From CAYUYH01 sp964449175 (lineage in GTDB: Bacteria; Planctomycetota; Phycisphaerae; SM23-33): 7,627 bases of DNA. Shown here piece by piece: positions 1 through 6,163 of this stretch. How positions within the stretch are numbered: the first letter of the stretch is position 1; the number at the start of each line of letters is the position of its first letter. Under the pieces are notes generated by a model. That model ran no database searches. It was not told where the DNA came from and worked only from the letters and a program-made list of their open reading frames with translations. The stretch spans positions 1-7,627 of the forward strand of contig CAYUYH010000137.1 of the NCBI GenBank assembly GCA_964449175.1, given 5' to 3'. A program made the position numbers and the translations under genes.

Positions 1-359
1 ATGTCGATGTCCGGCGCCCCCGTGACGTGCAGCTCGGCCGGGACGCGCAGCTCCTTGGCCAGCAGGTTCTCCGTGCCGGCGGGACAGGCCAGTATCGGCA
101 CCGACGAGCCGGCCAGGCCCTCGGCTACCTCGTGGACTGTCCCGTCGCCCCCCCAGACGATCACGGCCGAGGCCTTCCCCGGCAGCTCGCGCGCATAACG
201 GGTGGCGTCGGCCGGGCCTGTGGTTGTATACTCCACCATTTCCAGGTCGGCCGCAGCCATGGCCGACCGCAGGTCCGCCAGAAGCAGCTTGCGCCCGCCG
301 TAGCCGCTTTGCGGGTTGATGATAAGGTGAACAGGCAGATGATTGTCAATGCTGGCCAC
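1..359 (-). CDS. Diacylglycerol/lipid kinase family protein, N-terminal part (truncated by window edge)
   Basis: This is the N-terminal ~119 codons of a lipid kinase of the diacylglycerol kinase catalytic family, which phosphorylates a membrane lipid (or a sphingoid-type lipid) with ATP. Seen in the translation: an opening beta strand with INPQSG (residues ~14-19), the nucleotide-binding GGDGT at residues 70-74 followed by VHEVAEGL, and then PAGTENLLAKEL, corresponding to the family's PxGTxNxxA segment. The rest of the gene lies beyond base 1. No ATG is available before the conserved strand, so the GTG at 357-359 is chosen; an in-frame stop lies about 45 nt upstream, and a modest purine-rich stretch precedes the GTG. 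The gene is transcribed divergently from the TPR/alpha-CTD gene. The family assignment is firm, but the lipid substrate cannot be told. A NAD kinase is less likely because the INPxSG and PAGTEN context fits the lipid-kinase branch. Confidence 0.85.
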   Translation of the reverse strand, partial: MASIDNHLPVHLIINPQSGYGGRKLLLADLRSAMAAADLEMVEYTTTGPADATRYARELPGKASAVIVWGGDGTVHEVAEGLAGSSVPILACPAGTENLLAKELRVPAELHVTGAPDID

Positions 360-380
360 GGCCTCGTCCCTGCCTAAGCG

Positions 381-408
381 TTGCAGTTGGGAATCGCCCC
401 GCTATAAT
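381..408 (+). promoter_or_regulatory. Candidate sigma70-type promoter for the TPR/alpha-CTD gene
   Basis: TTGCAG (381-386) and a perfect TATAAT (403-408) are separated by 16 bases. They lie about 75 nt upstream of the ATG at 483, leaving a leader of roughly 67 nt. Position and match are good for a housekeeping promoter, but this is inferred from consensus only. Confidence 0.6.
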
Positions 409-432
409 ACCCGATCTGTCGGGGCCGACCAA
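404..432 (-). promoter_or_regulatory. Candidate divergent promoter for the lipid kinase gene, overlapping the plus-strand -10
   Basis: On the minus strand, TATTAT (409 down to 404) is preceded by TTGGTC (432 down to 427) with a 17-base spacer. This would start transcription about 38 nt before the GTG at 359. Its -10 shares five bases with the plus-strand TATAAT because the TATAATA core is nearly self-complementary. The -35 is a weak match. Confidence 0.4.
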
Positions 433-482
433 TAGCACTGCCGCGGTCTGCCCGCCGACTTGGGCATCGAGGAGACTCACCG

Positions 483-1805
483 ATGGAAGACACCGCCACA
501 ATCGACATGTCAGCCATTCTCGCCAAGCAGACGTGGACGGCTGAGGACTGCAACGAGATCGTCGCCAACATCCAGGGCACCACGCCGGACGGACGGACCG
601 TCCAGGCCCTGCTGATGGAGGCCGACGCGGCCGAGCCGAGCCCCAAAGGCACGGCCGCCGTCAAGGCGGGGATCATCAGGTATATGCTGGGCCGATTCAG
701 CAGCGCCGTTGATGCCTTCACCGAGGCCACCGACAACAAGGACCGCCGCTACTTCCAGGCGCTGTGCTACAAGAACCTCTGCTCCTACGACAAGGCAGCC
801 GAGGAACTCGACCGTGCCAAGGCCAAGGGCTTCGACCCGACAGAGATCGACCTGGAGATGGCGGAGGTCAAGGCCCTGGCCGGGGAGCTCGACGAGGCGG
901 CCGCCCTGCTCAAGAAGCTGTCCTCGAAGGCGGGCGAGACGCCCAGGTTCCTCTGCGCCAGCGGGCTTGTGGAAGAGCTGGCCGGCTACGGGGACCGCGC
1001 GGCTGAGGCATATGCCAAGGCCAGGGAGATCGACCCGAACGACGGGGCGGCTACGTTCCGCCTTGCGTACTGCTGCGACATCCACGGCGACGAGGAGCAG
1101 GCCGTCGCACTCTACAGGGAATGCCTCTCCCACCCGCCGGTCTACGCCAACGCGCTGCTCAACCTGGCCGTCATATACGAAGACAACGCCCAATACGACA
1201 GCGCGGCCGCGTGCCTGCGGCGCCTCCTGGCGGCGCATCCCGACCACCAGCGCGCCAGGCTGTTCCTCAAAGACGTCCAGGCCTCCCAGACGATGTACTA
1301 CGACGAGGAGCAGGCCCAGCGGATCGCGCGGCGCAACGCCGTGCTCGACATCCCCGTAAGCGACTTCGAGCTGTCCGTCCGCGCCCGCAATTGCCTCAAG
1401 AAGATGAACATCCGCACCCTCGGCGACCTGGTGCGCACCACCGAGGCCGAGCTGCTGGGATACAAGAACTTCGGCGAGACCTCGCTGAAGGAGATCAAGG
1501 ACATGCTCGCCAGCAGGGCCCTGCGCCTCGGCCAGGCGCTGGAGGAAGGCGAGTACGAGACAGCCAAGGCCGAGCCCCTGCCGCCCAGCCGCGACGAGGG
1601 CGTGCTCGCCACGCCGGTCGACCGGATCGAACTGTCCGTGCGATCGCGAAAGGCCCTGGAGAGCCTGAGGATAACTACTCTGGGTCAGCTCGTCGGCAAG
1701 ACGGAGGCCGACCTGCTGGCCTGCAAGAACTTCGGCCAGACCAGTCTCAACGAGGTCCGCCAGCGTCTGGCCGAGTACGGTCTGCAACTGCGCGAGCCGA
1801 ACTGA
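483..1805 (+). CDS. TPR protein with two tandem RNA polymerase alpha-subunit C-terminal domains
   Basis: This 440-residue soluble protein is not RpoA: it lacks the alpha N-terminal (assembly) domain. Residues ~55-255 form about six TPR-like helical repeats, for example one ending in EIDPND and one with NLAVIYEDNAQYDSAAACLR. Residues ~290-350 and ~379-437 are two copies of the alpha-CTD helix-hairpin-helix fold. In the first copy, R300, N303, C304, G331, S334 and E337 match E. coli alpha residues R265, N268, C269, G296, S299 and E302, which contact UP-element DNA; T333 replaces K298. In the second copy R387, G418, S421 and E424 are kept, but N268 is replaced by K390 and K298 by T420. The start is set by GAGGAG (469-474) eight bases before the ATG. 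The downstream lipoprotein gene follows after 13 nt. The protein likely binds DNA or transcription factors through the CTDs and protein partners through the TPRs; its actual role is unknown. Confidence 0.9.
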   Translation: MEDTATIDMSAILAKQTWTAEDCNEIVANIQGTTPDGRTVQALLMEADAAEPSPKGTAAVKAGIIRYMLGRFSSAVDAFTEATDNKDRRYFQALCYKNLCSYDKAAEELDRAKAKGFDPTEIDLEMAEVKALAGELDEAAALLKKLSSKAGETPRFLCASGLVEELAGYGDRAAEAYAKAREIDPNDGAATFRLAYCCDIHGDEEQAVALYRECLSHPPVYANALLNLAVIYEDNAQYDSAAACLRRLLAAHPDHQRARLFLKDVQASQTMYYDEEQAQRIARRNAVLDIPVSDFELSVRARNCLKKMNIRTLGDLVRTTEAELLGYKNFGETSLKEIKDMLASRALRLGQALEEGEYETAKAEPLPPSRDEGVLATPVDRIELSVRSRKALESLRITTLGQLVGKTEADLLACKNFGQTSLNEVRQRLAEYGLQLREPN

Positions 1806-1818
1806 GTTTTCTTCACGG

Positions 1819-3096
1819 ATGAACTCCGCTCGAACGAATGCCCGCCAAAGGAGAGCCCCGCCGGCGGAGACGGCGCCGCTGGCGATGATCGCTTTGTTGG
1901 CGGTCGTGGGACTGGCGCTGGCTGGGATGCTGGCCAGCTGCGCCAGGGAGTCGATCGCCACCCACCAGCCGCTCAGGCTGACGGACGTGCCGACCATCCG
2001 CGTGAGGCTGACCAACCCCCCCGTCTATCGTGAGACGGTCTCCAGCACGGGCGGATACAGGCTGTGGGCGGACGGCAAGGTCGTCAGCGAGTCCGCCGGC
2101 GCCATGCCGGCCGCCAACGTGCAATACTCCACCGGCTGCTGGCACTTCAACGCACTGGCGGTGCGGGGCGACGAGATCATGATCGAACCCACCGCCGGCC
2201 TGCTGCGGTGCGGAGGCGTCTCGTACCGCGGGCAGCTCCGGCTGCTGCCGGCCGGCGACAGGCACTTCGTGGTCATCAACCACATCGACCTGGAGAGCTA
2301 CCTCGCCGGCGTGCTGCCCAAGGAACTGTACTCGACCTGGTCGCCGGTGACGTACCGCGCGTTGGCGGTCGCGGCGCGGACGTTCGCACTGTACCACATG
2401 AAGACCTACGGCGTCGGGCGCGAGTTCGACGTCGGCGACGATCAGTCCTCCCAGGTCTACGGCGGGGCATCGGCTGAGACCGAGAAGTCCTGGCGGGCGG
2501 TCCGCGCCACGCACGGGCAGGTGCTCGCCTACGGCCCGCTTGGCCACGAGCGGATATTCATGGCCCAGTACTCCGCTTGCTGCGGCGGGGTCGTGAACTC
2601 CGCGTCGGTGATCCGCCCGGCTGCCAATATCTCTCCGCTGGTCGGCGGACAGCGGTGCGACGACTGCCGCGCCTGCCCCCGCCACACCTGGCCGCCGGTC
2701 AAGGTCGCCAAGTCCGACATCTTCCGCGCCGCCGCGCAGGCGTATCCCGCAATCGCCAAGCTTGACGGCCTGAAGACAATCCGCGTCGCCGACCAGACGC
2801 CCTATGGCCGGGCTGTCTGGCTGGAGCTGGTCGGTCGGTCCGGCAAGGCCGTCCGCCTGCGGGCGGAGGACCTGCGACTGGTGCTGAATCGCGGTGTGGC
2901 CGGGGGACGTCTCAATTCGATGAACTGCCGAATCGTCGACGCCGGCAACGCCATCGAGTTCGTCGACGGCCACGGCTTCGGCCACGGCGTCGGGCTCTGC
3001 CAATGGGGCGCCCAGGCCAAGGCCCAGCAGGGCTGGCAGGCGGAGGACATCCTCCGGTTCTACTACCCCGGCGCGACGATCCTGCCGGCATACTGA
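1819..3096 (+). CDS. SpoIID/LytB-domain lipoprotein (putative peptidoglycan lytic enzyme)
   Basis: The 425-residue protein has a basic N terminus, a hydrophobic segment (~residues 20-38) and the lipobox LASC with the acylated cysteine at C41, so it is predicted to be an exported lipoprotein. A SpoIID domain spans ~135-425. The segment YLAGVLPKEL contains E169, which aligns with the catalytic glutamate of SpoIID lytic transglycosylases, followed by ALAVAARTFAL. The C-terminal motif is HGFGHGVGLCQWGAQAK (from H385), then ILRFYYPG. SpoIID in Bacillus cuts glycan strands stripped of stem peptides during engulfment. In a non-sporulating bacterium the enzyme probably acts in cell-wall remodelling or division. 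Cysteines C254, C255, C280, C283 and C286 (CxxCxxC) suggest a metal site. The ATG at 1819 is used because it gives a complete signal peptide; its ribosome site is weak, which fits translation as the second gene of a pair with the TPR/alpha-CTD gene. The catalytic role is inferred from the family. Confidence 0.88.
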   Translation: MNSARTNARQRRAPPAETAPLAMIALLAVVGLALAGMLASCARESIATHQPLRLTDVPTIRVRLTNPPVYRETVSSTGGYRLWADGKVVSESAGAMPAANVQYSTGCWHFNALAVRGDEIMIEPTAGLLRCGGVSYRGQLRLLPAGDRHFVVINHIDLESYLAGVLPKELYSTWSPVTYRALAVAARTFALYHMKTYGVGREFDVGDDQSSQVYGGASAETEKSWRAVRATHGQVLAYGPLGHERIFMAQYSACCGGVVNSASVIRPAANISPLVGGQRCDDCRACPRHTWPPVKVAKSDIFRAAAQAYPAIAKLDGLKTIRVADQTPYGRAVWLELVGRSGKAVRLRAEDLRLVLNRGVAGGRLNSMNCRIVDAGNAIEFVDGHGFGHGVGLCQWGAQAKAQQGWQAEDILRFYYPGATILPAY

Positions 3097-3117
3097 TCCG
3101 CGCCCCAACCGGTCGCG

Positions 3118-3147
3118 TTGCGTCGCCGGCGGGCAATTCGGTAGAAT
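3118..3147 (+). promoter_or_regulatory. Candidate promoter for the flavoprotein-metV-metF operon
   Basis: TTGCGT (3118-3123) and TAGAAT (3142-3147) are separated by 18 bases. The -10 matches five of six consensus bases, while the -35 matches mainly in its TTG. This is the best candidate in the gap. Confidence 0.35.
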
Positions 3148-3245
3148 ACCACCAGGCGCCAGCAGTACCGACCGCTGACCGACGGCATGGTTGCGTCAAA
3201 GCCGTCGGGTCTGTAGAAGCACTTGACGTGGCAGATCGCGACTCC

Positions 3246-3269
3246 CGTTGCCGGCTCCGGCCGGCAGCG
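3246..3269 (+). repeat. Stable hairpin with UNCG-type tetraloop in the operon leader
   Basis: Arms CGTTGCCGGC (3246-3255) and GCCGGCAGCG (3260-3269) pair over 10 bp with one G-U, closed by the loop TCCG. A C-UCCG-G closure belongs to the unusually stable UNCG tetraloop family. It is followed by TTGT, not a clear T-run, so an intrinsic terminator is possible but not well supported. Confidence 0.5.
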
Positions 3270-3322
3270 TTGTCTCCGGCGGCTGCGGCGTCGAGCCGGG
3301 CGATGCGGCAGCCGGCCAAGCT

Positions 3323-3328
3323 GGAGAG
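3323..3328 (+). promoter_or_regulatory. Ribosome-binding site that fixes the flavoprotein start
   Basis: GGAGAG lies six bases before the ATG at 3335. The reading frame stays open upstream to a TTG at 3248, but that alternative start sits inside the leader hairpin arm and has no ribosome site, so ATG 3335 is preferred. Confidence 0.7.
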
Positions 3329-3334
3329 ATTCGG

Positions 3335-5455
3335 ATGAGCGACGTTGGCCTGACATCCGCGGACATAGCCAAGCTCTCAGCCACCACGGAGCTTATGGAC
3401 CGGCTGTGGGCCCCGTGCCGCTACAACTGCCCCGTTCACGCCGACGTGCGCGGCTACATCGAGGCCGTCGCCCAGGGCCGATTCATCGACGCGATCGACA
3501 CGATCCGCCGCCACCTGCCGTTCGCGTGCGTCTGCGGGCGCGTCTGCCACCACCCGTGCGAGGCGAACTGCCGCCGCAACGACGTCGACGACGCCGTCGC
3601 TATCCGCGAGGTCAAGCGCTTCGCAGCCGAGCTAGCCGGCGCCGGTGGGCCCACCGTCCACAAGGCCGCCAAGCAGGACAAGCAGCGCGTCGCCATCGTC
3701 GGCGCGGGCCCGGCCGGCCTGGCCGCGGCGCTAGAGCTGGCCAAGTGGGGCTACCGCCCCACCGTCTTCGAGAAGTTCGACCGCCCCGGCGGCATCCCCG
3801 CCACGGCCATCCCCGTCTACCGCCTGCCGCGAGACGTCGTGCAGATGGACGTGGACTGGATATGCGCCCACGGCGTCGAGCTGGTCACCGGCGTGGATGT
3901 CGGCAAGGACAAGACGATCAAGCAGCTACGCGCCGACGGCTTCGCTGCCGTCTGCCTCGCGACGGGCCTGCCGCGCAGCCGACCGCTGCCGATGACCGGC
4001 GGCGACGGCCCGGGCATCCACACCGCGATAGAGCTGCTTACGGAAGTCGCCTTCGACCGCCGGCCCAAGCTGGGGCAGAACGTGCTGGTGGTCGGCGGGG
4101 GCAACGTAGCCGTCGACGCCGCGCGCACGGCGGTGCGGCTGGGCGCCGGGCGGGTCCGTATGATGTGCCTGGAGACGCGCGAGGAGATGCCCGCCTTCAC
4201 CTGGGAGCAGACAGAGGCCAACGAGGAAGGCATCGCCTTCATTCACCGCCGCGGGCCCGTCGAGGTCCGCCGCGACGGCGAGCGGATCATCGGCCTGACC
4301 GCCAGGCTGGTCACGCGCGTGTTCGACGAGAGCAATCGATTCGATCCGCAGTATGACGACAGCGACGTGATCGCCGTCGACTGCGACACGGTGATAATCG
4401 CCATCGGGCAGATGGCTGACTACAGCTTCCTCGCCGGCAGCGGCATGGAAACCGACGACCGCGGGCGATTCACCTACGACCCCGCGACCTGCCGCACGTC
4501 TCAAGTGGATGTCTTCGCCGCCGGGGAGATCGTCACGCCACCCGGCTCGGTCGTGGAGGCCTGCGCGAGCGGCCAGCGTGCGGCCCGCGCGATGGACATG
4601 TTCCTTCGCGGCGAGCCGGTCGCCCTCGACGACTCGCTGCCGCCTTACATCGACAAGATCGCCGCGCCCACGGCGGAGAAGGTCCGCAAGGTCGTCCGCC
4701 AGCCCGTCCCCACCGCCCCGCCGGAGCATCGCAAGGCCTGCTTCGCGGAGGTGGATCACAGCTACGCGGTGTCGGCTGCACTGCGAGAGGCCCGGCGATG
4801 CATGAACTGCGGCGCGGGCGCGGAGGTGCTGACCGACAAGTGCGCGGCCTGCCTGACGTGCCTGCGCGTCTGCCCGTTCGACATACCCATCGTCGCCGAC
4901 GTCGCCCGGATCGACCCGGAGCTGTGCCAGGCGTGCGGCGTGTGCGTGGCGGAGTGCCCCGCCAACGCCATCGTCCCGCGTGGCCGGCAGCCGGGCTGGA
5001 TCACACAACTGACCGCCGACGCCCTGGCCAAGGCCAATGGGACCAAGATCATCGCCTACATCTGCGGCCAGCATGCCTCCGAGGCCGACTGGCTCGGCCA
5101 AAGCGCCCCGGCCGACGGCGTGAGAGAAGTCTACCTGCCCAGCATGGGCGCGATCGCCACCGGCGACCTGCTGCGGGCCTTCGAGGACGGCGCTGACGCG
5201 GTCTTCCTGGTCACCTGCCAGGACGCGTCCGAGCGGTACCCCAACGCCACCACCCGGCTGCGCAAGCGCGTCGCCCAGGCCCGAGTGATGATCAAGGCCG
5301 CGGGAATCGCCAAGAGCCGCCTCCAGATGTTCGAGCTGACCCGCCCAAGCCGCGAGGCGATCCGCGAGACCCTCGCCGAGGCCGTCGAGATGCTGAAGGC
5401 GCCAAGAGCCGCCAAGAAGGCGAAGAAGAAGGCCAAGACCAAGTCGAAGGAATAG
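3335..5455 (+). CDS. Fused GltD/NfnB-like FAD-NAD(P) oxidoreductase with two [4Fe-4S] motifs and an MvhD-like C-terminal domain
   Basis: The 706-residue cytoplasmic redox protein has four parts. Residues 1-100 are the cysteine-rich N-terminal domain of glutamate-synthase small-subunit/NfnB proteins (C28, C32, C67, C71, C75, C79; signature CGRVCHHPCEANC). Residues ~118-430 are a two-dinucleotide flavoprotein with FAD site GAGPAG (123-128), NAD(P)H site GGGNVAVD (254-261) and closing motif VFAAGEIV (393-400), where the usual Asp is Glu398. Residues 489-545 carry RCMNCG plus two ferredoxin motifs, C503-C506-C509-C513P and C531-C534-C537-C541P. Residues ~565-690 resemble MvhD (hydrogenase delta subunit), but only C577 and C628 remain of its cluster cysteines. 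A lysine-rich tail ends the protein (688-706). It precedes metV by 25 nt. By inference it passes electrons between NAD(P)H, ferredoxin-like clusters and MetV/MetF. Glutamate synthase is unlikely because no large subunit is adjacent. Confidence 0.85.
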   Translation: MSDVGLTSADIAKLSATTELMDRLWAPCRYNCPVHADVRGYIEAVAQGRFIDAIDTIRRHLPFACVCGRVCHHPCEANCRRNDVDDAVAIREVKRFAAELAGAGGPTVHKAAKQDKQRVAIVGAGPAGLAAALELAKWGYRPTVFEKFDRPGGIPATAIPVYRLPRDVVQMDVDWICAHGVELVTGVDVGKDKTIKQLRADGFAAVCLATGLPRSRPLPMTGGDGPGIHTAIELLTEVAFDRRPKLGQNVLVVGGGNVAVDAARTAVRLGAGRVRMMCLETREEMPAFTWEQTEANEEGIAFIHRRGPVEVRRDGERIIGLTARLVTRVFDESNRFDPQYDDSDVIAVDCDTVIIAIGQMADYSFLAGSGMETDDRGRFTYDPATCRTSQVDVFAAGEIVTPPGSVVEACASGQRAARAMDMFLRGEPVALDDSLPPYIDKIAAPTAEKVRKVVRQPVPTAPPEHRKACFAEVDHSYAVSAALREARRCMNCGAGAEVLTDKCAACLTCLRVCPFDIPIVADVARIDPELCQACGVCVAECPANAIVPRGRQPGWITQLTADALAKANGTKIIAYICGQHASEADWLGQSAPADGVREVYLPSMGAIATGDLLRAFEDGADAVFLVTCQDASERYPNATTRLRKRVAQARVMIKAAGIAKSRLQMFELTRPSREAIRETLAEAVEMLKAPRAAKKAKKKAKTKSKE

Positions 5456-5480
5456 GTCACCCTCCGCGCGGAGAGACGAA

Positions 5481-6161
5481 ATGATCGTCGCGAAGAAGAA
5501 GCTCATCAAGGAGATCATGGCCTCGCTCGAGCCGTTCGAGCGCGTGCTGATCGTCGCGTGCGGCAGTTGCGTGACGGTGTGCCTCTCCGGCGGCGAGAAG
5601 CAGGCCGAAGAGCTGGCCAGCCAGCTTCGCCTGGCCGCCCGCGCCGCCGGCAGGAAGCTCACTGTCGACGTCGACTGCATGGAGCGGCAGTGCGACCGCG
5701 AGTTCCTCGACCAGCTCACGCACGACCCGGCGGATTACGACGCGATACTTTCCATCGCGTGCGGCGTGGGCGTTGGCTTCATGAGCGAGCTGTTGCCCGA
5801 CGCGCGCGTGCTGCCGGGGCTGAACACGACCTTCTACGGCGCCTCGACGGCGGACGGCGTGTGGGAGGAATACTGCCACGGCTGCGGCGACTGCGTGCTG
5901 GCGTTGACAGCCGGCGTGTGTCCGATCGCCCGCTGCTCCAAGAGCCTGGTCAACGGCCCGTGCGGCGGCACGAACAACGGCAAGTGCGAGGTGAAGAAGG
6001 AGATGGACTGCGCGTGGCACCTGATCTACGAGCGGATGAAGGCAGCCGGCCGGCTCGATGAGCTCCGCCGCCTCCAGCCGCCGCGCAACTGGGCGAAAGA
6101 TCGTGGCGACGGCGTCCGCCGACTGACGCACAAGGAACTCACCAGCCAGGAGGACAGCTGA
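5481..6161 (+). CDS. metV: MetV: zinc/iron-sulfur partner subunit of methylenetetrahydrofolate reductase
   Basis: This 226-residue protein matches the methylene-THF reductase C-terminal-domain family (MetV), which in acetogens forms a complex with MetF and supplies it with electrons. Cysteine motifs are complete along the length: CGSCVTVC (27-34), C66, RQC (C71), ACGVG (C94), CHGCGDC (132-138), GVCPIARC (C147, C152), NGPCGG (C161), KCE (C169) and DCAW (C177). The N terminus MIVAKKK is typical of the family and supports the ATG at 5481, which has GGAGAG (5470-5475) five bases upstream. Length is normal for the family. Its stop overlaps the start of metF by one base, indicating translational coupling and stoichiometric production. 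Cluster number and whether zinc is bound cannot be read from sequence alone. Confidence 0.92.
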   Translation: MIVAKKKLIKEIMASLEPFERVLIVACGSCVTVCLSGGEKQAEELASQLRLAARAAGRKLTVDVDCMERQCDREFLDQLTHDPADYDAILSIACGVGVGFMSELLPDARVLPGLNTTFYGASTADGVWEEYCHGCGDCVLALTAGVCPIARCSKSLVNGPCGGTNNGKCEVKKEMDCAWHLIYERMKAAGRLDELRRLQPPRNWAKDRGDGVRRLTHKELTSQEDS

Positions 6162-6163
6162 TG
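6148..6163 (+). promoter_or_regulatory. Ribosome-binding site and TGATG stop-start overlap coupling metV to metF
   Basis: AGGAGG (6148-6153), a full consensus site, lies within the last codons of metV, seven bases before the metF ATG (6161-6163). The A of the TGA stop is the first base of the ATG. Confidence 0.9.

Larger units (their letters stand above)
3097..3334 (+). other. Non-coding leader region upstream of the metVF operon
   Basis: This 238-nt gap has no convincing gene. It holds a candidate promoter (3118-3147), three potential stem-loops (3179-3208, 3246-3269, 3280-3314) and a ribosome-binding site (3323-3328). If the promoter is real, the transcript would carry a leader of about 180 nt, long enough for a cis-acting RNA. 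I do not recognise any known riboswitch class in it. High GC content makes chance hairpins common. Confidence 0.5.

Noticed and set aside
1..377. Plus-strand open frames at the left edge
   Set aside because: The minus strand encodes a clear lipid kinase with GGDGT; the plus frames show no family signature.
1356..1800. The alpha-CTD repeats as part of rpoA
   Set aside because: There is no alpha N-terminal domain, no neighbouring ribosomal-protein genes, and the N-terminal two-thirds is TPR repeats.
510..2015. Long minus-strand open frame (501 codons) opposite the TPR/alpha-CTD gene
   Set aside because: It spans two well-supported plus-strand genes, has a low-complexity Leu/Val/Gly/Ala-rich composition with no recognisable motif, and is a by-product of GC-rich codon third positions.
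3248..3334. 29-codon N-terminal extension of the flavoprotein from TTG 3248
   Set aside because: The TTG lies in a hairpin arm without a ribosome site, the extension is low-complexity Gly/Ala/Pro, and ATG 3335 has a good ribosome site and gives the family's usual N terminus.
3926..5719. Long minus-strand open frame (597 codons) opposite the flavoprotein and metV
   Set aside because: It is antisense to motif-rich genes, has no ribosome site or known domain, and crosses a gene boundary; it is a shadow frame.
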